DNA from: Defluviitaleaceae bacterium | Lineage (GTDB): Bacteria > Bacillota > Clostridia > Lachnospirales > WRBF01 | DNA length: 64,000 nucleotides | Assembly: GCA_009784685.1 (NCBI GenBank) | Contig: WRBF01000001.1 | Location: 25,784 to 89,783, forward strand | Direction of reading: 5' to 3' | Part shown: piece by piece, positions 16,812 through 25,182 of the stretch | Position numbering within the stretch: position 1 is the first letter of the stretch | Layout of the letters: every line of letters begins with the position of its first letter | The notes under the pieces: model-generated | Databases searched by the model: none | Seen by the model: the letters and a program-made list of their open reading frames with translations, nothing else | What the model was told of the DNA's origin: nothing | Position numbers and translations under genes: made by a program

Positions 16812-18413
16812 CTATTCTTCTATATTTTTGAAAACCTGCCCTATTCTTAGAATATTCGGGTATGCCTTTTTGTGATTATATTTTTTTATAGCTTTGATTT
16901 CAATTTCAAATTTAAGAGGCGATTCCCCTTCAATAACAAGCAAAAACTTATGACCAATAGGTAAGTTAAGGTCTGCGAGATTATCATCCGTTGTTTTACT
17001 TGAATTTTTCTTACGATCATACGGTGTATAACGTGAAAAAACATCTTCTTGCCCACTCATGTAAAAGCAATAGTCATTAGTCCCTCTAACACCAAAGGCG
17101 GAACATATTTCTGCAAATAAAACTTTCAACGGGTTAATTGGTATGATTTCCATAGCTTTCCAGTATTTCCGGTCAGACATGATTGAAATTTTAATTTCAT
17201 AAACATCGTCTATATCGGGCATGCCAAAAATATCCGAAACAATGCTTCTAACTTCAGCATCATTTGCTTCTTCGTCTCCGTGAACTATTTGTATCATTTT
17301 AAGAGCTCGTTCAAATTTAAGGTTACCGTCAAAGGGACCTGGAACACCATCTCCTCTTGGGTTGACACCTTTACTGTTTGTAACAATTTTTCCAAGCTCA
17401 GTTAAATGAAAGTATGTACATGGAGAAAAAAGTGTGGTATCAATATCGCCGCCTTCATTAATAACTTCTATAAAGAAATCTATATCTTCCTCTAGATCAT
17501 ATGGTATAAGAAACTCCGGTGTTATAATTTTCAAATAAAACCCAAATGGAGTGTGAAAGTATTTATCAATAATAATCCCTAAAAAGAATGTGCTTGACAT
17601 AACCATATGATAGAATTCATCAAACCCATCTTCATCATCAAAATCAAGAAAATTACTCTCATCAAGGTCAAAAAACTCTGCAATATCTATACCAAGAGAC
17701 GAATAAATTTTTTCAAACAAAGCATCTGTAGTAATTGGATTTTGAATCAATTCAAGAATAGAATCTGCATCTATAACTCCTTTGTTAAGCGGGATAACTT
17801 GATTAATATGGGAAGCGGCTACTTCTGCGGTTGCCTCATATATCTTAAAGAATATTTCTTTATTAGGCAGACTGTACAATTTTTCATATTCTTCGCTTAC
17901 CCTTGCATGGTGTGAATGAATCGAAGGTGCTTCAGTTAAAATACCAAGGTTTACAGCAACAAGATTTAAATACTCAACGTAAAAAGGGTCTAAAAGGCTA
18001 ACTTTATTTAATACCAGAGAAACATCCTTTTCTGTTATAAACAAATCTTCATCAACTTTAATATCAGGCATACAATGCTCAACAAAAGCTTTTAAATCTC
18101 CTACCACAGGATGATCCTCAACTAAGTAGGTCATCATTAAAACATTTTCAGTTATCTGACTACTACCCTGCCTCTTACCAATAAACGGTTGAGGGAATAT
18201 TTTCCTATTATGAATTTTATTAATTTCTGATACAAAATTCGCAGGGGATAAAAGCGTATCCTCAATAAGCGCAGAGTAATACCATCTTCGAAAAAAAGAG
18301 AGAAAATATTTCTGAATTTTAAGCTTATTCCCTTTTTTATGTTTTTCAAGTGAATCGCTGTAAAATCTAAAATATAGTTCCATGAAATAACCTATGTTGT
18401 TATCGTAATCCAT
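16812..18413 (-). CDS. Unidentified 533-residue protein, possible C-terminal pRiA4b ORF-3-like domain
   Basis: I do not recognise the full-length protein. It is acidic, soluble, without signal peptide or membrane helices. The N-terminal 120 residues contain a Trp/Tyr-rich stretch (FFRRWYYSALIED); the middle is Asp/Glu-rich (EFFDLDESNFLDFDDEDGFDE). The last 130 residues (YEIKISIMSDRKYWKAMEI... then HKFLLVIEGESPLKFEIEIK) have the strand pattern of the plasmid pRiA4b ORF-3-like domain, in which an R/K-x-x-W-R-type segment precedes a FLYxYDxGDxW segment, but the match is degenerate. It is divergent from the XRE regulator at 18643 and heads a tight three-gene operon with the flavin reductase and GNAT genes. 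Confidence 0.75.
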   Translation of the reverse strand: MDYDNNIGYFMELYFRFYSDSLEKHKKGNKLKIQKYFLSFFRRWYYSALIEDTLLSPANFVSEINKIHNRKIFPQPFIGKRQGSSQITENVLMMTYLVEDHPVVGDLKAFVEHCMPDIKVDEDLFITEKDVSLVLNKVSLLDPFYVEYLNLVAVNLGILTEAPSIHSHHARVSEEYEKLYSLPNKEIFFKIYEATAEVAASHINQVIPLNKGVIDADSILELIQNPITTDALFEKIYSSLGIDIAEFFDLDESNFLDFDDEDGFDEFYHMVMSSTFFLGIIIDKYFHTPFGFYLKIITPEFLIPYDLEEDIDFFIEVINEGGDIDTTLFSPCTYFHLTELGKIVTNSKGVNPRGDGVPGPFDGNLKFERALKMIQIVHGDEEANDAEVRSIVSDIFGMPDIDDVYEIKISIMSDRKYWKAMEIIPINPLKVLFAEICSAFGVRGTNDYCFYMSGQEDVFSRYTPYDRKKNSSKTTDDNLADLNLPIGHKFLLVIEGESPLKFEIEIKAIKKYNHKKAYPNILRIGQVFKNIEE

Positions 18414-18550
18414 AAAGCCCCACCTATTGCCAATTTTTCGTTATATTTTTTAAAATCTTACATTACGCAATTATACAGTTAGATCACTTGCATGTCAAAT
18501 TGACGCTTATATTTAATTTCCTTTGTTAATTGTAACATTTTCTCTTTTTC

Positions 18551-18622
18551 TGTAGTTATACGACTACAATAATAACATAATTAAGGGGTACAATCAAGAT
18601 TAAGCGTAGTCGGATAGCTACA
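18551..18622. promoter_or_regulatory. Pair of 18-bp palindromic operator-like sites upstream of the XRE gene
   Basis: Site 1 TGTAGT-N6-ACTACA (18551-18568) and site 2 CGTAGT-N6-GCTACA (18605-18622) share the consensus YGTAGT-N6-RCTACA and are 54 bases apart start to start, about five helical turns. Both lie between the divergent 533-aa gene and the XRE gene; site 2 ends 20 bases before its ATG. This is the typical layout of an autoregulated dimeric repressor. The repeats are seen; binding by the XRE protein is inferred. The remaining intergenic DNA (18414-18642) is AT-rich with no other gene. Confidence 0.65.
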
Positions 18623-18642
18623 AATATTTTTGAGGTATAAAT

Positions 18643-18891
18643 ATGAAAAAGATTTTGCGAGATTCACATATTGGAGAAAACATCAAACGAATCAGGCTGT
18701 TACAGGGATATACTCAAGATCAAGTTGTTGTAGGTTTGCATCTTTTAGGCAGCCCATTGCACCGAGTTTCTTATGCCCAGATAGAATCTGGTCGTAATAA
18801 CATATTCGTTTCTGATCTGGTTGCTATGCAGCAGTTCTTTCAGGTTGAATATTCAGAATTTTTCAAAGATATACCAACATCACGCCAATAA
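18643..18891 (+). CDS. XRE-family helix-turn-helix regulator
   Basis: An 82-residue single-domain DNA-binding protein. The Cro/CI-type HTH runs from about residue 10 to 70: IGENIKRIRLLQGYTQDQVVVGL is helices 1-2, and SYAQIESGRNNIFVSDLVAMQQFF spans the recognition helix and helices 4-5. There is no effector or dimerisation domain. The SD is GAGG about 9 bases upstream. Two palindromic sites just upstream suggest autoregulation. Its last 12 bases overlap the end of the convergent HIT gene. Confidence 0.88.
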   Translation: MKKILRDSHIGENIKRIRLLQGYTQDQVVVGLHLLGSPLHRVSYAQIESGRNNIFVSDLVAMQQFFQVEYSEFFKDIPTSRQ

Positions 18892-19299
18892 ATATAGCTT
18901 AGAATATAGTTTTAACATATCCTCAAATTCTTTAGACGTAGGATCTTTTGAGTTCCAATCTATGCTTACACTGTCATTTTCATATCTTGGGATGACGTGC
19001 ATATGAAAATGATGTACTGTTTGGTTTGCCGCAGCCTCGTTATTTTGTAATATATTTATACCTTCGCAGTTTAGTACCTTTTTTAACTTAATTGCTGTTT
19101 CAGCAGCAAGAGGATACAGCCTCTCCGCCACTGCTAAGTCAAGCTCATAAATATTTGAATAGTGCTTTTTCGTAATTATAAGCATATGCCCCAAATTGGA
19201 CGGAAACTTGTCAAGAATTACTTTAAAATAATCATCTTCATAAACGGTATATGAAGGTATTTCATCTTTTATTATTTTGCAAAAAATACATTCTGACAT
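18880..19299 (-). CDS. HIT family nucleotide-binding protein
   Basis: A 139-residue histidine-triad hydrolase/transferase acting on nucleoside phosphoramidates or dinucleotide polyphosphates. The active-site triad HFHMHVIPR (H-x-H-x-H) lies at about residues 97-104 and the N-terminal CIFCKIIKDEIPSY with paired Cys is typical of Hit/HinT-type proteins, often zinc-binding. Length is standard. It is convergent with, and overlaps by 12 bases, the XRE gene. Confidence 0.93.
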   Translation of the reverse strand: MSECIFCKIIKDEIPSYTVYEDDYFKVILDKFPSNLGHMLIITKKHYSNIYELDLAVAERLYPLAAETAIKLKKVLNCEGINILQNNEAAANQTVHHFHMHVIPRYENDSVSIDWNSKDPTSKEFEDMLKLYSKLYLLA

Positions 19300-19361
19300 T
19301 TTGTTATCACCCTACCTTTTTCAAAATGCTATATCTTCCCATTCGTGTTTTAATTTAGAAT

Positions 19362-20315
19362 TTACACCATCCGAATAGCAAACTCCGGACATTCACCAAC
19401 ACAATACCCGCATCTTACACATTTATCAGATTCGATTATCGCATGTTTATCTCCTTGATAAATAGCATCAGCCGCACATTGTTCTAAACAAAATCCACAG
19501 CTTTTACACAAAAAGTCAGCAACAAAGAACGATTTTGAATACGACTTGAGAGCATTAATTTCGTCATCCACTGATTCCCCGGTAAAGTATTTAAGGTTCA
19601 TATCAACTTCCTGTTTTGTTATCATTCCAACAGCATAGGATGCACGGCCTTTCGAGAGGTTTTTTCCATATTCTACAGCCGCTTTATAATCATTCAAATA
19701 AACCCCGCCGGCAAAAAGTTTCATAAAGAAAACGCCTTTGTTTTTTTTAAAACAAAGCTCGACAGCTTTTTCCATATCTTCACAGCTTCCATGCATAACG
19801 CCCATACCGCTTTTGTTTACAAGTGGGAACACGATGTCGCATTCTTCATTTTGCGCTGCTGCATTAACTGCCAAAACTGAATGAAAACTTCCGCCTATCG
19901 CTTTAATTATGCCTTTTGCTTTGTAGTCTTTAAGGCATTCCCACGCCCCTGCTCTTACTTCAAAAACATCTGCACCAACCCTTGCAGCATGAAGAAGAAA
20001 AATGTCTATATAGTCGATATCCAGTTTCTCAAGGGCTTCCTTAATTGCCTTTTCCATATCTTCATATGTGGCAGCGGTTGACTTCGTAGAAATTATAGGG
20101 CGTTTCCCTGTTTTTTTCATTGCGCCTTCAATCATTTCATATGTTTTATACATTTGTGCAGTATCAACAAAAGTTATGCCGCTTTCAAGTGCATGAGCAA
20201 TTATATCTGCCCCTTCTTCAATAGGCACATTCTTTTGCAAAGGACCTATCGGCAATGCGCCAAAGCAAAGTTCGCTTACTTCTATGTTGGTTCTTCCTAA
20301 TGTGATTTTGTTCAT
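19362..20315 (-). CDS. Aldo/keto reductase with C-terminal ferredoxin domain
   Basis: NADP-type aldo/keto reductase barrel fused to two 4Fe-4S motifs, 317 residues. ATG 20315 is chosen instead of the track start at 20360 because AAGGAGG lies 7 bases upstream and the protein then begins MNKITLGRTNIEVSELCFG, the normal AKR start. Catalytic-type residues appear in FVDTAQMYKTYE (Asp and Tyr) and IDIFLLHAAR (His). The C-terminus has CKSCGFCLEQC and CVRCGYCVGECP, two CxxCxxC(x3)C clusters. Such fusions occur widely in anaerobes; the substrate is unknown and electrons may be exchanged with ferredoxin (inference). Confidence 0.9.
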   Translation of the reverse strand: MNKITLGRTNIEVSELCFGALPIGPLQKNVPIEEGADIIAHALESGITFVDTAQMYKTYEMIEGAMKKTGKRPIISTKSTAATYEDMEKAIKEALEKLDIDYIDIFLLHAARVGADVFEVRAGAWECLKDYKAKGIIKAIGGSFHSVLAVNAAAQNEECDIVFPLVNKSGMGVMHGSCEDMEKAVELCFKKNKGVFFMKLFAGGVYLNDYKAAVEYGKNLSKGRASYAVGMITKQEVDMNLKYFTGESVDDEINALKSYSKSFFVADFLCKSCGFCLEQCAADAIYQGDKHAIIESDKCVRCGYCVGECPEFAIRMV

Positions 20316-20397
20316 TTTTATATCCTCCTTGGTTGAATAGGCAAATATTTTAATATTCATTCTCAGTGTAAATATTGAATAAGCGGTTTCAGTTGCT

Positions 20398-21210
20398 CTA
20401 AAAGCAAAATCTAATCAATCTCGTTTTACAATATCCACCGGCTTTCTCCAAGCTTTTCTTAGAATTGTGATTGTAATACCAACAGCCGGAAACCGCCCTT
20501 AAGCCTTTGTCATTCACTATTCTCTTCATTCCTTGTAATATATCAACAGCTAAACCTCGACGGCGATATTTTTCACAAACATACATACCAATACTTGCCA
20601 TGCTTTTGATAGCTCGTCCATATTCAACGATACCAAATCCAATAATCTCGCTATTTTCCTCTACGATATAAACCTCTAAATAAGTTGCACCTTTTTCAAA
20701 TTTAGCAATTTCTTCATCAAGGAAACCTTTAGCAAGCTTAAACGCTTCAAAATCATCTTTACTTTTAGCAAGTTTAAACTCAAGCGGCCGCATTGATTTT
20801 GGGGTTTCTTTGTCGGTATACTCAAAAAAATATGCCATCTTTTCAACCTTCATAAAATTATCTAAACAGTGGCTCAAAAAAACTTCGTCACCTGTTGCAA
20901 CCATTGCATTTGTAACTGTTTCATACTTTCTAACCCTTGAAAACAGCTCTTGGGACTGACTCGCATATGGTTCAAATACGTTAAACAGCGTAAGCGTTGC
21001 ATCCTTATGCGGATCGTCTCCTACTTTAAAAATAGCAAAATACCCAACCGGATCATCACCGCATATCATTTTGTAATGGTTGCTGCTAACTACATGCTCT
21101 TCCCAATATCCTTCGACAATGATTTTATTTGAATTTATATGATCAACAACAGCTGACTGTATTTCCTCCCATTTACAAGGCATAAATCTGATTTCTTCCG
21201 TTTTGTTCAT
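20398..21210 (-). CDS. GNAT acetyltransferase
   Basis: A 270-residue protein whose C-terminal half is a GNAT domain: MASIGMYVCEKYRRRGLAVDILQGMKRIVNDKGLRAVSGCWYYNHNS contains the acetyl-CoA loop (RRRGLA) and the terminal Asn-rich YYNHNSKKSLEKAG segment typical of the GNAT_acetyltran (PF12746-like) group. The N-terminal half is a divergent companion domain. Start ATG 21210 has GGAGG 8 bases upstream; the ORF-track start at 21225 lies before that SD. The upstream GNAT gene ends where the SD begins, so the two acetyltransferase genes are adjacent in one operon. Confidence 0.8.
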   Translation of the reverse strand: MNKTEEIRFMPCKWEEIQSAVVDHINSNKIIVEGYWEEHVVSSNHYKMICGDDPVGYFAIFKVGDDPHKDATLTLFNVFEPYASQSQELFSRVRKYETVTNAMVATGDEVFLSHCLDNFMKVEKMAYFFEYTDKETPKSMRPLEFKLAKSKDDFEAFKLAKGFLDEEIAKFEKGATYLEVYIVEENSEIIGFGIVEYGRAIKSMASIGMYVCEKYRRRGLAVDILQGMKRIVNDKGLRAVSGCWYYNHNSKKSLEKAGGYCKTRLIRFCF

Positions 21211-21224
21211 ATTCAAAACCTCCA

Positions 21225-21758
21225 TTATTGCTCAACAAGCTTTTCGTATAGTCTAAACAAATCAAGACCATAACACCCTAAACCAAGGTCAACAGTATCA
21301 ATGTAAGAATATCCGCATTTTTCGTATGATTTTATAGCGGGCATATTATCCTTAAAAACATCAAGCCTTAGAGCTTTTATGCCTCTTTTCTTTGCCAAAT
21401 TATAAGAAAACTCTAATAATAATTTGCCAACTTTTTGACCCCAAAAATCCGGATGAACAGCAAACCGACGAACATTAAATACTTCTTCATCTTTTGCATC
21501 TATCATCCAACTGCCATTATCCGGGCTTTGAGTAGGTTCATGGTTTAAAACTATTGCCCCGGAGATTTCACCATTTACAAAAGCAATATATATCGTTCCT
21601 TCAGAAATATCCTGTTCAATATCTTTCCTAGCCGGATAAATTCCTTTTTTCCATCCGCAGTAGTTTATATTATCATTAGCATAGTCAATAACTGCATTAT
21701 AGAATTTTTCGATTTCAAAAATGTCATTAATTGCCGCTAATCTAATTATCATATTCAT
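21225..21758 (-). CDS. GNAT acetyltransferase
   Basis: A 177-residue single-domain N-acetyltransferase. The core is NVRRFAVHPDFWGQKVGKLLLEFS, containing the acetyl-CoA pyrophosphate loop (F/W-G-Q-K-V-G-K), followed by IKALRLDVFKDNMPAIKSYEKCGY, the canonical last strands. The substrate is not predictable. It lies immediately upstream of a second, larger GNAT gene; the order suggests shared transcription after the terminator at 21825. Confidence 0.87.
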   Translation of the reverse strand: MNMIIRLAAINDIFEIEKFYNAVIDYANDNINYCGWKKGIYPARKDIEQDISEGTIYIAFVNGEISGAIVLNHEPTQSPDNGSWMIDAKDEEVFNVRRFAVHPDFWGQKVGKLLLEFSYNLAKKRGIKALRLDVFKDNMPAIKSYEKCGYSYIDTVDLGLGCYGLDLFRLYEKLVEQ

Positions 21759-21824
21759 GTTATCACCTTAAAACATTTTATACTCTTGTTACTGCTTTGA
21801 AGTAATATGAGTATACTACAAAAC

Positions 21825-21876
21825 CATTAAAAAAACCAGTCAAAAGAGAAAATTGCTAATCTCTGTTGACCGGTTA
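21825..21876 (-). terminator. Rho-independent terminator of the pduL-buk transcript
   Basis: On the minus strand AACCGGTCAACAGAGA pairs with TCTCTTTTGACTGGTT across an 11-base loop (arms 21860-21875 and 21834-21849), followed by a T-run (21827-21833 read as A on the plus strand). It lies just downstream of pduL and separates it from the GNAT pair. Confidence 0.8.
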
Positions 21877-21898
21877 GAGAATTTATCTATATCTAAAT

Positions 21899-22474
21899 TT
21901 ATTTATTCACGATAACAGTTCCAAACCCACCGTTATAAACACCTGCTGCGTTGCCTTCATCAGTATCAATGTGCATATCAGCAGAGAAATCCGGATTCGT
22001 ACGAATAAGAACATGCTTAAGGATAAGACCTCTATCGTCTTCGCCTTCTATAAGCACGTCAACATGATCTTTATCTTTAATTCCGATTGATTCAGCTTCC
22101 GCAGGGCTCATATGAATATGTCTTTTGGCGATTATAACGCCTTCTTTAATTTCTATTTCGCCTTTAGGTCCTTTAAGAGTTGCGCCAGCAGAGCCTTTAA
22201 TATCACCGGAGTCTCTTGCAAAGACATCAATGCCGATTTTGCGTGCATCTGTAACAGACATTTCAACTTGTGTATCAGGGCGAAGCGGCGCAAGAATTGT
22301 CATAGTTAATGATCCTTTAGAACCAATAACTTCAACTCGTTCATTACAAGCATATTGCCCTGGTTGAGACAACTCTTTTTTATATGTGAGTTGATAACCC
22401 GCACCAAAAAGAATATCAAGATCCTTCTGGCTTAAATGTAAATGTCTTGCTGAAACTGCTACCGGTACTTTCAT
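21899..22474 (-). CDS. pduL: Phosphate propanoyltransferase (PduL-type phosphotransacylase)
   Basis: Zinc enzyme swapping CoA of an acyl-CoA for phosphate. The 191-residue protein has the two PduL barrels: VAVSARHLHLSQKDLDILFG in the first and VIIAKRHIHMSPAEAESIG in the second, with the His residues that bind zinc. There is no N-terminal encapsulation peptide extension, so it is a cytosolic housekeeping type and not a microcompartment one. It follows buk by 49 bases, so acyl-CoA to acyl-phosphate to acid plus ATP can be completed by this pair. Acyl chain specificity (acetyl, propionyl, butyryl) is not readable from sequence. Confidence 0.92.
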   Translation of the reverse strand: MKVPVAVSARHLHLSQKDLDILFGAGYQLTYKKELSQPGQYACNERVEVIGSKGSLTMTILAPLRPDTQVEMSVTDARKIGIDVFARDSGDIKGSAGATLKGPKGEIEIKEGVIIAKRHIHMSPAEAESIGIKDKDHVDVLIEGEDDRGLILKHVLIRTNPDFSADMHIDTDEGNAAGVYNGGFGTVIVNK

Positions 22475-22523
22475 TTTAAATTCCTCATTTCTATTTTATT
22501 TTATATAATAATGATTTTAAAAA

Positions 22524-23603
22524 CTATCCTTTGTATTCCTTAACTTGAGCTTCGCCTCTCATGACACGTAAAGCTCCTTCTGTAAGCGCAAGCATTTCTC
22601 CTTCTCCGGGATAAACACCGATTGATGCAAATTTGCCAACTTTCTTTGAAACTGCTTCAACAAGCATCTTGGAATAAGCAACGCCGCCTGTTAAAAGTAT
22701 CGCATCTACTTCTCCGTCTAAAACAGCGCACATTGCACCTATATCTTTTGCTATTTGATGTACCATAGCATCAAACACTAATTTTGCTTTTTTATCACCG
22801 TCATTTATCATCTGTTCGACTTCACGAAGATCGCTTGTACCAAGATATGCAACTAAGCCGCCTTTGCCAACTTGATATCCAAGAAGCTCTTTAGCTTCAT
22901 GTTTTCCGGAAAAACACAGTTCTATTATGTTATAACATGGAACACTGCCGCAGCGTTCCGGCGAGAATGTGCCCTCGGCTACTGCATCAAATACGTCGAT
23001 AACTCGCCCATATTTATGTGCGCCAACGCTTATTCCTCCGCCTAAATGTGCTACAACGAGCTTTAAATCTTCATAATTTTTGCCTTGTTCTTTTGAATAA
23101 CGGCGAGCAGTCGCTTTTTGATTAAGAGCGTGGAATGCACTTCTTCTTTTGATTAGCGGGTTACCGGAAAGTCTTGAACATTCTTCAAATTCATCTACAA
23201 CAACCGGATCTACTATAAAAGATGGAAGTCCGAGTTTATCACCAAGTTCTTTAGCAATCAACCCACCAAGACATGATGCATGAATTATTGCGGAAGGACC
23301 TTGAAGGTCAGCAACCATTGCATCGTTTATTGCATATGTACCACTTTCAAGCGGCTTTATAAGCCCGCCTCGCCCAACAACAACATCAATTTCTTCAAGT
23401 GAAACACCGGCTTCTTCAAGCGTTTTTGCGATATTTTCGCTTCTTAGCCCTTTTTGGTCGATAATGCTGTCATATTTTTCAATTTCTGCTGTTGAATGAC
23501 GCACTGTGTTTTCGATAACAATTGTTTCATTTCTGTAAACTGCTATCTTTGTAGAAGTTGAACCCGGATTAATTGAAAGAATTGTATAAATTTTTTCAGT
23601 CAT
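22524..23603 (-). CDS. buk: Butyrate kinase (acetokinase family)
   Basis: Converts butyryl-phosphate and ADP to butyrate and ATP, the energy-yielding end of clostridial butyrate fermentation. The 359-residue sequence starts with the phosphate-binding ILSINPGSTSTKIAVY of the ASKHA superfamily and contains VVAHLGGGISVGAH and ILLTGGVAYS, the adenosine/phosphate motifs. Length fits Buk rather than acetate kinase (about 400). The usual partner Ptb is not adjacent; PduL takes its place, which makes the in vivo acyl group uncertain (isobutyrate or propionate are possible). Confidence 0.92.
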   Translation of the reverse strand: MTEKIYTILSINPGSTSTKIAVYRNETIVIENTVRHSTAEIEKYDSIIDQKGLRSENIAKTLEEAGVSLEEIDVVVGRGGLIKPLESGTYAINDAMVADLQGPSAIIHASCLGGLIAKELGDKLGLPSFIVDPVVVDEFEECSRLSGNPLIKRRSAFHALNQKATARRYSKEQGKNYEDLKLVVAHLGGGISVGAHKYGRVIDVFDAVAEGTFSPERCGSVPCYNIIELCFSGKHEAKELLGYQVGKGGLVAYLGTSDLREVEQMINDGDKKAKLVFDAMVHQIAKDIGAMCAVLDGEVDAILLTGGVAYSKMLVEAVSKKVGKFASIGVYPGEGEMLALTEGALRVMRGEAQVKEYKG

Positions 23604-23659
23604 TTTTGCTTATTCTCCTTTATTTAAAAATGTGTCTTTAAATTTATCTTTGCAAATTT

Positions 23660-24877
23660 TCAACTGCATTCCAATTTATAAAAATGTTTTTTGCCTTTTT
23701 GAATCATCAAAAACCCATTAACAAAGTCCGCTTGTACTATTTCCGTATTTATGTCATCTATCTTATTTTCATTTATTCTAAGCCCACCTTGTTCAATAAG
23801 CCTGCGTCCTTCGCTTTTTGAAGGAACGATTTTTGCTGCGACAAGAAGTTCAATAATGTTAACATTTTCTTTAAAGTCTACTTTAATAATCGGTACAGAA
23901 TCTCCTGATTTATCACCGGAAAAAAGAGACTTTGCTGCCGCTAAAGCTTTATCCGCATCCTCTGAGTTATGAACGATTTTCGTAAGTTCATAAGCAAGAA
24001 CTTCTTTAGCCTTATTCAGAGTGCTTCCACCTTCTTTGCAAAGCTCCGATATTTCTTCAATTGGCAAGAAAGTGAGCAGTTTGAGGCATTTTTCAACATC
24101 ATCATCAGCTACGTTGCGCCAATATTGGAAAAATTCATAAGGCGGTGTTTTGTTTGGATCAAGCCAAACAGCTCCCTTTTCACTTTTCCCCATCTTTTGT
24201 CCGTCACTTTTTGTCAGAAGCTTGAATGTCATACCATATGCACTGCCGTTGTCTACCCGGCGGATAAGTTCCGATCCGGCGATGATGTTCGACCATTGGT
24301 CATTTCCACCCATTTGAATTTTACAGTTGTATCTACGATAAAGTTCTAAAAAGTCATAAGCCTGCATTATCATATAGTTAAACTCGAAAAACGAAAGCCC
24401 TTTCTCCATACGGCTTTTATAACATTCAGCAGTAAGCATACGGTTAACGGAAAAATGCGTACCATATTCACGTAAAAAAGAAACATACTCAAGCTTTAAC
24501 AGCCAGTCAGCATTATTAACCATAAGTGCTTTTTCGTCTTCAAAGTCAATGAATTTTTCAAGTTGCTTTCTCTGTGAATCCACATTATGTTGGATTTCAT
24601 CCGGTGTCATAACCCGCCTAAGCTCATTTCTATGTGAAGGATCACCAACCATTCCGGTTCCGCCGCCGACGATTGCAATTGGTCTATGCCCTGCCCTTTG
24701 CATATGTGCCATAGCCATAACCGGAATAAAATGTCCAACTGTAAGGCTGTCCGCTGTTGGGTCAAACCCTACATAAAAAGTGACTTTTTCTTTTGCAAGA
24801 AGTTCCTTAACCTCTTCAATATGTGTTGTTTGTTCAATAAAGCCACGTTCGTTAAGAACGTCGAATGCTGTTTTCAT
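23660..24877 (-). CDS. tyrS: Tyrosine--tRNA ligase
   Basis: Class I aminoacyl-tRNA synthetase of 405 residues. ATG 24877 is chosen over the track start at 24946 because AGGTGG lies upstream and the protein then begins MKTAFDVLNERGFI, normal for TyrS. The HIGH-type motif is VGHF in FDPTADSLTVGHFIP, and the KMSKS motif is KMGKS in SDGQKMGKSEKGAV. The C-terminal S4 RNA-binding domain (KSEGRRLIEQGGLRINENKI) is complete. I looked for a T-box leader on the minus strand and found no conserved T-box sequence upstream, so no such regulation is visible. Confidence 0.97.
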   Translation of the reverse strand: MKTAFDVLNERGFIEQTTHIEEVKELLAKEKVTFYVGFDPTADSLTVGHFIPVMAMAHMQRAGHRPIAIVGGGTGMVGDPSHRNELRRVMTPDEIQHNVDSQRKQLEKFIDFEDEKALMVNNADWLLKLEYVSFLREYGTHFSVNRMLTAECYKSRMEKGLSFFEFNYMIMQAYDFLELYRRYNCKIQMGGNDQWSNIIAGSELIRRVDNGSAYGMTFKLLTKSDGQKMGKSEKGAVWLDPNKTPPYEFFQYWRNVADDDVEKCLKLLTFLPIEEISELCKEGGSTLNKAKEVLAYELTKIVHNSEDADKALAAAKSLFSGDKSGDSVPIIKVDFKENVNIIELLVAAKIVPSKSEGRRLIEQGGLRINENKIDDINTEIVQADFVNGFLMIQKGKKHFYKLECS

Positions 24878-25071
24878 TTGTAAAACACCCACCTGAGTGA
24901 AATTAACTGCAAGAACAAGTTTAACATAGTAAGATGGGAATTTCAAGGATAATATTTAACGATATACTGAATTTCATTTCCAGTGATTCTCTCGCCTTCC
25001 ATGCGAATAGTTGCATTACTACCTATTTTCAATACCACCGATAAAGTCATTATTTGTAACGTTTTCATGAC

Positions 25072-25101
25072 TTTACAAGAAATTGCACGATACATTATAA
25101 T
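25072..25101 (+). promoter_or_regulatory. Predicted sigma-A promoter
   Basis: TTTACA (25072-25077), 18-base spacer, TATAAT (25096-25101), about 80 bases before the ATG at 25183. The rest of the 305-base divergent gap between tyrS and this gene (24878-25182) shows no gene I can support. Confidence 0.5.
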
Positions 25102-25182
25102 ATTAAGATGTAGCAAATACATTATTGAGGTACTTTTGCAGTTATAAGCCAAAGGATTGGTATCTTAAGAGGGAGGGTAATC

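Noticed and set aside
24943-25152. Minus-strand 69-aa ORF in the tyrS upstream region
   Set aside because: No SD, no recognisable motif, and it lies in the divergent promoter region; not supported as a gene.
24878-25182. Possible T-box leader of tyrS
   Set aside because: I looked for the conserved T-box and a terminator/antiterminator pair on the minus strand and found neither.
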